Shown here piece by piece: positions 44,866 to 52,975 of a DNA stretch of 64,000 nucleotides (its first letter is position 1; each line of letters begins with the position of its first letter). The position numbers and the translations under genes are program-made. The notes beneath the pieces were generated by a model that was given only the letters and a program-made list of their open reading frames with translations, did no database searches and was not told the origin of the DNA. This DNA is from Xylanibacter muris (GTDB lineage: Bacteria > Bacteroidota > Bacteroidia > Bacteroidales > Bacteroidaceae): assembly GCF_013166605.1 (NCBI RefSeq), contig NZ_JABKKF010000005.1, positions 206,596 through 270,595 of the forward strand. Reading direction: 5' to 3'.

Positions 44866-46397
44866 CATTGCTCACCTCTGTGTTTTCCGTGGGGCAGAAT
44901 ATAAAAGTCATTTCTGAATTGTATTCTTGGGATGGCTATAATTTAGAGAAGGCTCTTGGCAATGAATGGGCGGAAATAGACTCTCTTGTTGTTTTAACTT
45001 GCAGTCGGGGAATGATAAATGAAAGTGATTTTCCCTTTATCCGTAAATGTTGTGAGGAGGGCCGTCTCAGCGGAATAGACTTTCGTAGAATTAAGATGGA
45101 AAACATTCCCTCTTCTGCATTCTCTCCGTCAGTATCCTCAGACGGTGTCAGACGGGAAAGTAAACTAAAATATATAACTTTACCGGCCGGTCTGAGAGGT
45201 ATAGGCGAGTCGGCTTTTCTTGGAACAAATTTGATAACTGTAGACATTCCCCGTACTGTTGAGTCTATTGGTTCCCGTGCCTTTGGTGAGTGCCCGAATC
45301 TGCGTTCTGTCATCTTGCGCGGGAATACTCCCATGAAAGGTGTGGCTCCCGATGCCTTTTCAGGAATAGCTCCCGATGCCGTCCTGACTGTTGATACGGA
45401 ATCTGCTGAGCATTACCGTTCTTCCGATACATGGAAAGTGTTTAAATCCATATATGCAGATGATGATATCTTCAGGACGCTTTCCGTTCACTTTGACGGC
45501 AGTCTCACAGCGAAGGAAATTCTTGGCAAGGATTCTGCAAATGTCGATTCTCTGATTGTCACAGGTGTTCCTACTGCGTCAGATTTGCTTTATATGATGT
45601 GTTTGCCTGTTTTTAGCAACGGGCGGCTTTACGGTTTGAATCTCTATGACTGTGACATTGAAAAAATCTCAGATGATGTAGATTTCTTTGGTTACAAAAA
45701 CAGAATAAATTATCTGAATCTGCCCAAAAAGTTGAAAAAAATCAATGATAGTTTTTTGGGTAACACATATATCAGATGGTGCTCCATTCCCAATACAATA
45801 GAGGAAATAGGTATTGCAGCCTTTAATGAATGTAGAAATCTGAACATGGATTTGATCATCCCTGAAGGCGTAAAGATTGTCGGTTTTACGGCATTCTATA
45901 ATTGTTATAATTTGAAATCAATATATCTTCCGTCAACCCTGTCGAAGTTGGGAGAATGGTCGTTCTATATGCCAAGTGCCGGGAGATTTCCAGACAAGGT
46001 GTTGGATGTATATATGAACAGAATGACTCCACCTGAATATATATACTTGGATGGTTATACTCAGGAGGATATTTTGGGTATGGGTGGGGCATTCAATATA
46101 TGGTGGGATAATGCTTGTCATAACGTTCGTCTTTTCGTTCCCGTCGGTGCAAAGAAGAACTATGAGAATAATAAAAATTGGGAAGTCTTGAGTGAGATAA
46201 TCGAGACCCCGGAGCTTACCGGTGGTCCGAACGGAATAGACGGCACGGTTGTATCTTCTGACGCAGACAGCGGTGTCACCGAGGTATATACCGTTTCGGG
46301 GCATTTGGTATGGCGTGGCACGGGCGAGCCCCGCTTGGAAAAAGGTCTCTATATCGTTAAGACGGGCGGAAAGACTGAGAAGTGTATTGTCAGGTAA
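44838..46397 (+). CDS. Secreted BspA-like leucine-rich repeat protein, copy 1
   Basis: A 519-residue exported protein with a signal peptide (MKKTIITSLALLTSVFSVG). Leucine-rich repeats of the BspA/LRR_5 type run through residues about 105-190 (LKYITLPAGLRGIGESAF, LITVDIPRTVESIGSRAF, LRSVILRG) and 285-380 (INYLNLPKKLKKI, IRWCSIPNTIEEIGIAAF, LKSIYLPSTLSKLG). The end (VYTVSGHLVWRGTG ... GLYIVKTGG) is a sorting-like tail. BspA-type proteins mediate adhesion to host or other cells. Its leader, signal peptide and last 65 codons are nearly identical to the next gene; the middle has diverged. Confidence 0.85.
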   Translation: MKKTIITSLALLTSVFSVGQNIKVISELYSWDGYNLEKALGNEWAEIDSLVVLTCSRGMINESDFPFIRKCCEEGRLSGIDFRRIKMENIPSSAFSPSVSSDGVRRESKLKYITLPAGLRGIGESAFLGTNLITVDIPRTVESIGSRAFGECPNLRSVILRGNTPMKGVAPDAFSGIAPDAVLTVDTESAEHYRSSDTWKVFKSIYADDDIFRTLSVHFDGSLTAKEILGKDSANVDSLIVTGVPTASDLLYMMCLPVFSNGRLYGLNLYDCDIEKISDDVDFFGYKNRINYLNLPKKLKKINDSFLGNTYIRWCSIPNTIEEIGIAAFNECRNLNMDLIIPEGVKIVGFTAFYNCYNLKSIYLPSTLSKLGEWSFYMPSAGRFPDKVLDVYMNRMTPPEYIYLDGYTQEDILGMGGAFNIWWDNACHNVRLFVPVGAKKNYENNKNWEVLSEIIETPELTGGPNGIDGTVVSSDADSGVTEVYTVSGHLVWRGTGEPRLEKGLYIVKTGGKTEKCIVR

Positions 46398-46423
46398 CGC
46401 CCCTGTCCGCGCGGTCCTTTGCC

Positions 46424-46497
46424 GGATGCGCTGTTATAGCGATATTTTAAATTTTAAAAACTGTGACTTATGAAAAAGACAATAATCACTTATTTGG
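46424..46497 (+). repeat. Duplicated leader, copy 2 (BspA-like gene 2)
   Basis: Near-identical to 44791-44865; see that entry. It directly follows the first copy of the gene, so both genes may share one transcript. Confidence 0.85.
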
Positions 46498-48008
46498 CAC
46501 TGTTCGCCTCCGTGTTTGCTGTTGGGCAGAATATAAAAGTTATATCTAAAATGGATGACCCAATTCAAAATCCGGATTTTTTCCAAAAGGCTCTTGGCAG
46601 TGAATGGGCAGAAATAGATTCTCTTGTGATAACGTATCCGTACCCCATGCTTGGAGATAAAGAATTCCGCCTTCTTCGCAAGTGTTGCGAGAAAGGGCGT
46701 CTCAGTGGTATTAATCTTACTCATTGCGGAGAACGTGATATACCGGACAATGCCTTTTCTACTCTTGGGGATTCAGATAAGGGGAATTTTCTGAAGAGTA
46801 ATCTGAAGTATGTTTCCCTTCCTCAAGCCTTGAAGAAAATTGGTGTGGGTGCTTTTGCAGGAACAGGCCTTCGCTGTATTGACATCCCCCGTACCGTTGT
46901 ATCAGTAGGGCCGCAGGCTTTTGGGCGGTGTCCGGAACTTCGTAGTGTGACAATAAGGGGCAATAAAGCAATGACATGTATCAGTAAGGATGCTTTTTCC
47001 GGCTCTTCATCCAACGCTGTTCTTAATGTGTTTACCGATGCCTATGACTATTATGTAGATTCAGAAACCTATAAAGGCTTTAAAGGCATAAATGCTGATG
47101 CAACGATATACAAAGATCGGACAATACACATTGACGGCAGTCGTACAGCAAAAGACATACTTGGAGCAGACGCTTACGACATTGATTCCTTGACTGTTAC
47201 CGGAACACCAAATTCAGATGATTTTGAATTTATATGCTCTTTATCCAATTCCTGCAATGGTCGGCTTCATGGCCTGAATCTTTTTGACTGTGATATTCAG
47301 GAAATGTCCGATGACTGTTTTGGTTCTGGAGTGAATAAGATACTGAATATTGTATTGCCAAAAAATCTACGGAGGATAGGACATGAGGTCTTTAGTTATT
47401 CCATGTTGGAGAATATTTCGTTTCCCCCGACATTGAAGGAGATAGGTATTTTCGCGTTCTATGAGTGCCGGTATCTTTGTTGTGATTTGAAACTTCCGGA
47501 AGGGTTGGATTATATTGCTTATCAAGCATTCTGGATGTGCGTAAACTTGAAATCCATATATCTGCCTTCTACATTGGAACGTTTAGGTGTGCAGGCTTTT
47601 TATAATCCTTATTATGTGGAGGGAATAGAGGACGGACCGGATGTTTATATAAACAGGCGAACCCCTCCGGTAGAAGTAGACTACGCTGGTGAGCCAGAAA
47701 ATAATGTTGGGCCTGTATTTGGGGCGAGGGTGGACTCTTGGCGTCTTTTCGTTCCTGTCGGTGCAAAGAAAAATTATGAGAACCTGAAACATTGGTTTTT
47801 TAGCGAGATAATCGAGACCCCGGAGCTTACCGGTGGTCCGAACGGAATAGACGGCGCGGTTGTATCTTCTGACACAGACAGCGGTGTCACCGAGGTATAT
47901 ACCGTTTCGGGGCGTTTGGTATGGCGTGGCATGGGTGAGCCTCAGCTCTCTAAAGGCCTTTATATAATGAAGACAGGCGGAAAGGCAGAGAAGCGCGTTG
48001 TTGAGTAA
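46470..48008 (+). CDS. Secreted BspA-like leucine-rich repeat protein, copy 2
   Basis: A 512-residue paralogue of the preceding protein, 72 bases downstream. It has the same signal peptide, the same leucine-rich repeat layout (LKYVSLPQALKKIGVGAF, LRCIDIPRTVVSVGPQAF, LKSIYLPSTLERLGVQAF) and the same tail (VYTVSGRLVWRGMG). Bases 47742-47931 nearly match 46128-46320 of copy 1, while the repeat-bearing middle is clearly different. This is the expected result of duplication followed by diversification of an exposed region, or of gene conversion at the ends. Confidence 0.85.
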   Translation: MKKTIITYLALFASVFAVGQNIKVISKMDDPIQNPDFFQKALGSEWAEIDSLVITYPYPMLGDKEFRLLRKCCEKGRLSGINLTHCGERDIPDNAFSTLGDSDKGNFLKSNLKYVSLPQALKKIGVGAFAGTGLRCIDIPRTVVSVGPQAFGRCPELRSVTIRGNKAMTCISKDAFSGSSSNAVLNVFTDAYDYYVDSETYKGFKGINADATIYKDRTIHIDGSRTAKDILGADAYDIDSLTVTGTPNSDDFEFICSLSNSCNGRLHGLNLFDCDIQEMSDDCFGSGVNKILNIVLPKNLRRIGHEVFSYSMLENISFPPTLKEIGIFAFYECRYLCCDLKLPEGLDYIAYQAFWMCVNLKSIYLPSTLERLGVQAFYNPYYVEGIEDGPDVYINRRTPPVEVDYAGEPENNVGPVFGARVDSWRLFVPVGAKKNYENLKHWFFSEIIETPELTGGPNGIDGAVVSSDTDSGVTEVYTVSGRLVWRGMGEPQLSKGLYIMKTGGKAEKRVVE

Positions 48009-48016
48009 TTCCTTTT

Positions 48017-48094
48017 GGCCATCACTGTCATGGATGTGGTGGCCGACAAGCAAATGTTAAAAGTGTATTCAGACCGAATATACTTTTAACATTT
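48017..48094. terminator. Two tandem hairpins between convergent genes
   Basis: GGCCATCAC (48017-48025) pairs with GTGGTGGCC (48036-48044). A second stem of 19 pairs joins AAATGTTAAAAGTGTATTC (48052-48070) to GAATATACTTTTAACATTT (48076-48094) with one wobble and a five-base loop. They terminate the leucine-rich repeat gene and, from the other side, the VanZ-like gene. Confidence 0.75.
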
Positions 48095-48211
48095 ATTTCT
48101 GTTTGCCGTAATTTGCCGCTTTACCATGACAAGTTATTGTGAGGTCATGTATTAATGGTTACCGGACAGGATAAGATATGTATGGATTGTTTGAAAATCG
48201 AATATCCGATT

Positions 48212-48613
48212 TTATTTAAGATATTTTGTTCTGTTTATATGCACAATCCACCCGAATACGGCTGCGATTGTAACTCCTGCTATATTTGCGGCAAAATCTA
48301 ACCAGTCACCACTTCTTCTTCCGTTTGTACAGTACTCCTGTAGCAGTTCTATCGCACCGCTCATTATAACAGGGGCCAGCCATGCCATAATGAACAGCCT
48401 TTTTCTGTTTATCCTTTCTTTGTGTCTGGTTAAGTATTCAATCCATATTACAGAACATGTGCCGGTATACATTGCGATGTGTGCCCACTTGTCGAAGAAA
48501 CTGATACTGCTGAGTTTTGTATGTGGAGGCGTAAAGAAAGACAAGTACCATATTATGACAATAAAAGCTGTTGAAAATGGATTTTTCCTGATTAATTGAT
48601 ACAAATATTGCAT
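48212..48613 (-). CDS. VanZ-family membrane protein
   Basis: A 133-residue integral membrane protein with four predicted helices. The VanZ-type signature is seen in FDKWAHIAMYTGTCSVIW and AIELLQEYCTNGRRSGDWLDFAANIAGVTIA, with the conserved histidine in helix 2 and the RSGDWLD loop before helix 4. The role of the family is unclear; the founding member gives low-level teicoplanin resistance. It is transcribed divergently from the NSS transporter. Confidence 0.8.
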   Translation of the reverse strand: MQYLYQLIRKNPFSTAFIVIIWYLSFFTPPHTKLSSISFFDKWAHIAMYTGTCSVIWIEYLTRHKERINRKRLFIMAWLAPVIMSGAIELLQEYCTNGRRSGDWLDFAANIAGVTIAAVFGWIVHINRTKYLK

Positions 48614-48653
48614 ATTTACTTTCTATTTCGGTGCAAAAATAATATATTTTTCA

Positions 48654-48661
48654 TACTTTTG
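48654..48661 (+). promoter_or_regulatory. -7 box for the NSS transporter
   Basis: TACTTTTG at 48654-48661 predicts a transcript start near 48668. This rules out upstream start codons at 48596 and 48665 and supports the ATG at 48686. Confidence 0.5.
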
Positions 48662-48685
48662 CAAATGAACAAGTATAAAATAGTT

Positions 48686-50047
48686 ATGTCATTACAGGAA
48701 AGAGCAAAGTTTGGAAGTAAAATAGGTGTGATTCTTGCAACGGCAGGTTCGGCCGTAGGATTGGGTAATGTGTGGCGTTTTCCTTATATGACAGGTGAGA
48801 ACGGTGGTGCAGCTTTTATAATATGCTATGTGTTCTGTATTGTAGTGCTGGGATTGCCTTGTATGATCAGTGAGTTTGTTATAGGGCGCAATGCAAGGTC
48901 TAATACGGCACGCGCTTATCATAAACTTGGCGGGAGAAGCCCATGGATGGTTATAGGATATCTTGGAGTGCTTACGGGGTTTCTGATAACTGGTTATTAT
49001 GCTGTGGTGTCGGGTTGGTGTCTGCAGTATATTTATGCTTCCGTGTCAGGATGTCTGCATGGTAATCCTCAGTTTATAAGAGACTATTTCGTGAGTTTCG
49101 AAACAGATCCTTTGAAACCTATATTGTGTACTATAATTATTCTCGCTATCACACACATGATAATATCCCGCGGTGTGAAGAGAGGAATAGAGAAGGCTTC
49201 AAAGATGATGATGCCTACGTTGTTTGTTCTTCTGCTGTTTATTGTAATCATGTCATGTATGCTTCCCGGTGCCGGACGGGGTATCTCGTTTCTTCTTAAA
49301 CCGGATTTTGATAAAATGAACAGTGATGTTCTTCTTGGTGCGTTGGGACAGTCGTTTTATTCGCTAAGTATAGGAATGGGATGCCTGTGTACGTATGCGT
49401 CTTATTTCAGTAAAGAGACAAATCTTGCCGGTTCGGCTGTAAAGATAGGAGTGATAGATTCATTGGTGGCTATTCTTGCCGGACTGATGATTTTTCCTGC
49501 GGCGTTCTCGGTGGGAGTGGAACCCGACAGCGGGCCGTCGTTGATATTTATAACATTGCCCAATGTGTTTCATCAGGCTTTTTCTTCTGTTCCGGCAGTC
49601 GGAGATGCGGTAGCGGTCATGTTTTATGCATTGCTTTCGCTTGCAGCCTTGACATCTCTTATTTCATTGCATGAGGTAAGCACGGCTTTTCTTTCTGAAG
49701 AACTTAAAATATCCAGAAGCCGCGGTGCCTTGATTGTTACGGTTCTGTGTACCGCTGTCGGGGTGTTCTGTTCTCTTTCTATTGGAGGTTATGAAGGCCT
49801 TCAACTGTTTGGGAGGTCATTGTTTGATGTTTTTGATTTCGTGACTGGCCAGGTGTTTCTTCCTGTTGTGGGATTTCTTACATGTATTTTTGTGGGATGG
49901 TTTCTTCCTGGTCAGCTTGTTAGGGATGAGTTTACCAACTATGGGACATTGAAAGGAAGTTTCTATCGGCTTTATATCTTTTCTGTAAAAATAGTATGTC
50001 CTGTATGTATTGTCCTGATATTTTTGCATCAGTTTGGAGTAATCTGA
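48686..50047 (+). CDS. Sodium-dependent transporter of the NSS family
   Basis: A 453-residue inner-membrane transporter of the neurotransmitter:sodium symporter family, with about eleven helices. The hallmark of helix 1 is AGSAVGLGNVWRFPYMTGENGGAAF, with the unwound glycines that hold sodium and substrate; SIGMGCLCTYASY and ALTSLISLHEVSTAF belong to helices 6 and 8. The likely substrate is an amino acid. The frame is open 30 codons further upstream, but the promoter box lies inside that stretch, so the start MSLQERAKFGSKIG is chosen. Confidence 0.9.
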   Translation: MSLQERAKFGSKIGVILATAGSAVGLGNVWRFPYMTGENGGAAFIICYVFCIVVLGLPCMISEFVIGRNARSNTARAYHKLGGRSPWMVIGYLGVLTGFLITGYYAVVSGWCLQYIYASVSGCLHGNPQFIRDYFVSFETDPLKPILCTIIILAITHMIISRGVKRGIEKASKMMMPTLFVLLLFIVIMSCMLPGAGRGISFLLKPDFDKMNSDVLLGALGQSFYSLSIGMGCLCTYASYFSKETNLAGSAVKIGVIDSLVAILAGLMIFPAAFSVGVEPDSGPSLIFITLPNVFHQAFSSVPAVGDAVAVMFYALLSLAALTSLISLHEVSTAFLSEELKISRSRGALIVTVLCTAVGVFCSLSIGGYEGLQLFGRSLFDVFDFVTGQVFLPVVGFLTCIFVGWFLPGQLVRDEFTNYGTLKGSFYRLYIFSVKIVCPVCIVLIFLHQFGVI

Positions 50048-50107
50048 GAAAGTGTTACTGACAATAAGCGGCAGACGTTATACAATAATCAAAGTTCAAA
50101 TTGATGA

Positions 50108-50147
50108 TGCCGAGGCATGACGTTTGTTGAAAAACATAGTTAAAATA
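50108..50147. repeat. Dispersed ~40-bp intergenic motif, copy B
   Basis: TGCCGAGGCATGACGTTTGT, continuing to GTTAAAATA, matches 32131-32170. It ends seven bases before the start codon of the helix-hairpin-helix gene, so it forms the end of that gene's leader. Function unknown. Confidence 0.55.
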
Positions 50148-50153
50148 TGATTT

Positions 50154-51119
50154 ATGAGATGGATAAAGAAATATCCTATATACATCAATAGGAAGAGTGA
50201 CCGAAGGGTTTTTATCGTCAGTGCTGCTATTATGTCAGTGTGTATTCTGCTTGTTTGTTTTTTCGATGACAAAGAAGACAACACAGTTTATCAACATAAT
50301 GAAGAAAAGGCAGCTTTTAGGGAATTTGGGAGACAGGTAAAAAACACAGAAAGCGGTAGGATCTCATATTATGCGGTAGAAGCAGCACAAACAGAACTTT
50401 TCGATTTTGACCCCAATACGGCCGACAGTACACAGTTTCTCCGTTTGGGTCTCAAGCCTTGGCAGGTCAGAAATATATATAAATACAGGGCAAGGGGAGG
50501 AGTTTTTTCCAAACCGTCGGATTTCGCCAGGGTTTACGGACTTACCGTAAAGCAGTATAAGGCGTTGGAACCGCATATAAGAATCTCGGATGATTATCTT
50601 CCGGCCGGAACATTGTTTGAGAACGGTAAAAATGAGACGCATTATTCTGTGGAGACATCTGCTGGTGTTTATGATAAAGAAGCATTCAGGAAACAAGAGG
50701 ATTCGTTGCGCAGCACAAGAAAACTGTCTTTAGGACAGTATGTTTCTGTAAATACGGCTGACACCTCGTTATTGATGCGTATTCCAGGTATTGGTGGATA
50801 CTATGCTGGTGCGATTATACGTTATCGTGACAGGCTTGGCGGTTTTGTAAGTCTTGACCAGCTTGACGAGATAGACGGGTTACAATCGTCTGTAAAGCAA
50901 TATATGATGTTGGAAACAGAAAATACAGTGCGTTTGAATGTGAACAAACTGTCTTTGTCTGCCCTTCGCAGACATCCATATATGGGTTTCTACCGTGCAA
51001 AGGCGATCATCGACTATCGTCGCGTTCACGGACGGATAGCCGACCTTTCCGACCTTTCTCTTGTTCCTGATTTCACTCAGGAGGCAATCAGGCGTCTTGA
51101 ACCCTATGTGGAGTATTGA
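50154..51119 (+). CDS. Membrane-anchored helix-hairpin-helix (ComEA-like) protein
   Basis: A 321-residue protein with one N-terminal transmembrane helix (about residues 19-38, VFIVSAAIMSVCILLVCFF). Three ComEA-type helix-hairpin-helix units follow: DPNTADSTQFLRLGLKPWQ near 82, VNTADTSLLMRIPGIGGYYAG near 197, and LNVNKLSLSALRRHPYMGFYRAKAI near 265. Such units bind DNA without sequence preference. In Bacteroidota these proteins are often annotated as helix-hairpin-helix domain proteins; a role in DNA uptake or repair is inferred. It is followed 26 bases later by crcB. Confidence 0.8.
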   Translation: MRWIKKYPIYINRKSDRRVFIVSAAIMSVCILLVCFFDDKEDNTVYQHNEEKAAFREFGRQVKNTESGRISYYAVEAAQTELFDFDPNTADSTQFLRLGLKPWQVRNIYKYRARGGVFSKPSDFARVYGLTVKQYKALEPHIRISDDYLPAGTLFENGKNETHYSVETSAGVYDKEAFRKQEDSLRSTRKLSLGQYVSVNTADTSLLMRIPGIGGYYAGAIIRYRDRLGGFVSLDQLDEIDGLQSSVKQYMMLETENTVRLNVNKLSLSALRRHPYMGFYRAKAIIDYRRVHGRIADLSDLSLVPDFTQEAIRRLEPYVEY

Positions 51120-51145
51120 GTAGTATTATTATGTGATTGATATTT

Positions 51146-51529
51146 ATGCTAAGAACTCTTGTTTTTATCGGTGTCGGAAGTTTTATTGGTGGAGTTGCGC
51201 GTTACTTGTTTTCACGTTTCATACAGTTTCATGCCGCCACGGCATTTCCATGGGGAACAATGACTGTAAATATCGTAGGCTGCTTTTTAATAGGCATCAT
51301 CTATGGTCTGTGTGATCGTAGTTTTATAATGAATAACGATTTGCGCCTGTTTCTTACTGTCGGTTTGTGTGGAGGGTTTACGACATTTTCCACATTTATA
51401 CATGAAAACTATATGTTTCTTGACGAAAAGAATTGTCTGAATGCCATTCTTTATTCAATGTTGAGTCTTGGCCTCGGACTTTTTCTCGCTCGTCTTGGGC
51501 ATATTCTTGTAAGAATGTGTCTGTCGTGA
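51146..51529 (+). CDS. crcB: Fluoride exporter CrcB/Fluc
   Basis: A 127-residue four-helix membrane channel that exports fluoride. The family motifs are GVGSFIGGVARYLFSR (helix 1), GTMTVNIVGCFLIGIIYG (helix 2, with the conserved asparagine), and GLCGGFTTFSTFIHE (helix 3, with the phenylalanine box). A TTG three codons upstream is a less likely start. No fluoride riboswitch is visible before it. It is the last chromosomal gene before the mobile island. Confidence 0.92.
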   Translation: MLRTLVFIGVGSFIGGVARYLFSRFIQFHAATAFPWGTMTVNIVGCFLIGIIYGLCDRSFIMNNDLRLFLTVGLCGGFTTFSTFIHENYMFLDEKNCLNAILYSMLSLGLGLFLARLGHILVRMCLS

Positions 51530-51593
51530 TTCAGGGTGTTAAAGGCAGTGGATCCTCTTGGTCTGTCGGGTGAGCCATATAATATACTACAAA

Positions 51594-51845
51594 TCAATAA
51601 CTTATAGTTGATAAGACGAGAAATTCAATATAACAAAAAAGGAAGCTGATTATCTCAACTTCCTTTTCAAGTGGTGCCACCAGGAATCGTGATTTATCCC
51701 CAAGTGGTTGAATATCATTCTTTTCTAAAAGCAACTCTACTGTAATCTCCTCCGATTGCTCCACCAATGACTTGCGTTGTTCTGCGCAAGGTTGCGTGAA
51801 GGTTTCCAAATGCAAAGGTAGTGAATTAGTTTGAACTTTTACCAT
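51594..51845 (-). CDS. Possible small ORF across the left island boundary
   Basis: An 83-residue frame starts inside the end of the RhuM gene (20-base overlap) and reads through the 16-bp attachment repeat into the chromosome (GDKSRFLVAPLEKE spans it). A protein crossing the recombination point would have a variable end, so it is either a hybrid frame made by integration or chance. No family is recognised. Confidence 0.2.
   Translation of the reverse strand: MVKVQTNSLPLHLETFTQPCAEQRKSLVEQSEEITVELLLEKNDIQPLGDKSRFLVAPLEKEVEIISFLFCYIEFLVLSTISY
51637..51667 (+). terminator. Terminator of crcB at the island boundary
   Basis: AAAAGGAAG (51637-51645) pairs perfectly with CTTCCTTTT (51659-51667). 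It lies two bases before the left attachment repeat, so the island inserted directly behind the end of a transcript. Confidence 0.6.
51669..51684. repeat. Left attachment repeat
   Basis: AAGTGGTGCCACCAGG, followed on the island side by AATCG. On the minus strand CGATTCCTGGTGGCACCACTT resembles the T-arm and acceptor end of a tRNA, the classic target of tyrosine recombinases, but no complete tRNA is present. Confidence 0.8.
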
Positions 51846-52833
51846 TGTTATCTTTCAATTTCTTGATTTCCTTATCAAAATCGCTTTCAAGCAGTTCCAT
51901 TTCGCGTTTGCGATAGAAGGCAAACTCTTTTTCGGCCTTCTCAATCGCTTGTTTATGCGAAATGTTTCCCTTGCCAATCAAAACCTTCCGCTTGTGTGCT
52001 ATAATTTGGTTGTCCAGTGCTTCTATCCAATCTTTCATTGTCATAGGATTCATTTCCAATGCTTGAAACTCGGCAAAGTCCAAGAAACCGGACACAAGCA
52101 GATTTAGACGTTGAAGTTCAATCTCAGACAAATAGTTCTTGGCAATCTTTACATCATCCTTAGTCACATAATTTCCCTTGAAGTTCGTCATACCCACAAA
52201 CGGCTTCTCATTGTCCACACGATTGTAGATAACTTCTGCTGCCGTATTCTCATGGACAGCATAATGCAACTTGTTTTGTACGGTGGCGAAGAACATCTTT
52301 GTCATCTCATCGCGTGGGTCATAATCCGTGGCCGTAGCATAAATATCGGTGACTTGCTGATAGAAGTTGCGTTTGCTACTACGAATATCCCTAATGCGTT
52401 GTAACAACTCACGAAAATAGCGATTGCCGCCTTGCTTTAAGCGTTCATCATCCATCGCAAACCCTTTCTGGATATACTCATGAAGTCTTTGTGTTGCCCA
52501 ACGTCGGAAACGAGTTGCCACTTGAGACTGGACACGATAGCCCAAGGCGATAACCATGTCAAGGTTGTAGTGCTCCACTTCTCGTTCAACTTTACGAGAA
52601 CCTTCTATTTGAACTGTTCGGAATTTCCGAACAGTTGCCTCCTTTACTAGCTCTCCATCCTCAAATATATGCTTAATATGCTCACTTACATTTGATTTAC
52701 TCGTTTGATATATATCCACCAACTGATTTTGTGTCAGCCACAAATCTTCATTGGCAAAACGCACCGACACACGAGTAATTTCGTTGTCGTCTTGATAAAG
52801 TATTATTTGGTTTTCTTTGTTTATTAGTTGCAT
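51826..52833 (-). CDS. RhuM-family virulence/defence-associated protein
   Basis: A 335-residue cytoplasmic protein. It shows the RhuM (virulence RhuM) layout: an N-terminal helix-turn-helix-like region (VSVRFANEDLWLTQNQLVDIYQTSKSN), then YNLDMVIALGYRVQSQVATRFRRWATQRL near residue 90, RDIRSSKRNFYQQVTDIYATATDYD, and VGMTNFKGNYVT. The biochemical role of the family is unknown, but it is frequent on mobile islands beside restriction systems. A -7 box TAATTTTG (52853-52860, minus strand) could give it its own promoter. Its start overlaps the end of a 48-residue gene by ten bases. Confidence 0.85.
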   Translation of the reverse strand: MQLINKENQIILYQDDNEITRVSVRFANEDLWLTQNQLVDIYQTSKSNVSEHIKHIFEDGELVKEATVRKFRTVQIEGSRKVEREVEHYNLDMVIALGYRVQSQVATRFRRWATQRLHEYIQKGFAMDDERLKQGGNRYFRELLQRIRDIRSSKRNFYQQVTDIYATATDYDPRDEMTKMFFATVQNKLHYAVHENTAAEVIYNRVDNEKPFVGMTNFKGNYVTKDDVKIAKNYLSEIELQRLNLLVSGFLDFAEFQALEMNPMTMKDWIEALDNQIIAHKRKVLIGKGNISHKQAIEKAEKEFAFYRKREMELLESDFDKEIKKLKDNNGKSSN

Positions 52834-52970
52834 TTTTTTAGTATTTTATTGTCAAAATTACACACTTTGTAATAATTTTTCTCTCCGCTTATTCTTTCAA
52901 GTTCATATTGAAAACGTTCCCATTCACTCAAATCCTTATGCCAACTTTCAAATTCATCTAGATCATCCAT
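52824..52970 (-). CDS. 48-residue acidic protein coupled to RhuM
   Basis: A short minus-strand frame beginning ATG at 52970 encodes a charged helical protein (MDDLDEFESWHKDLSEWERF, ending NKILKKCN). It starts five bases after the upstream stop, and its stop overlaps the RhuM start by ten bases, the arrangement of translationally coupled partners. The N-terminal half is strongly acidic. No family is recognised. A small acidic partner ahead of a larger protein recalls antitoxins, but nothing proves that. Confidence 0.5.
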   Translation of the reverse strand: MDDLDEFESWHKDLSEWERFQYELERISGEKNYYKVCNFDNKILKKCN

Positions 52971-52975
52971 GTACT

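Noticed and set aside
51119..51146. Fluoride riboswitch before crcB
   Set aside because: Only 26 bases separate crcB from the preceding gene, too few for the aptamer, and no core motif is seen.
51669..51750. Complete tRNA gene at the left attachment site
   Set aside because: Only about 21 bases resemble a tRNA 3' end; the sequence beyond shows no anticodon or D arm.
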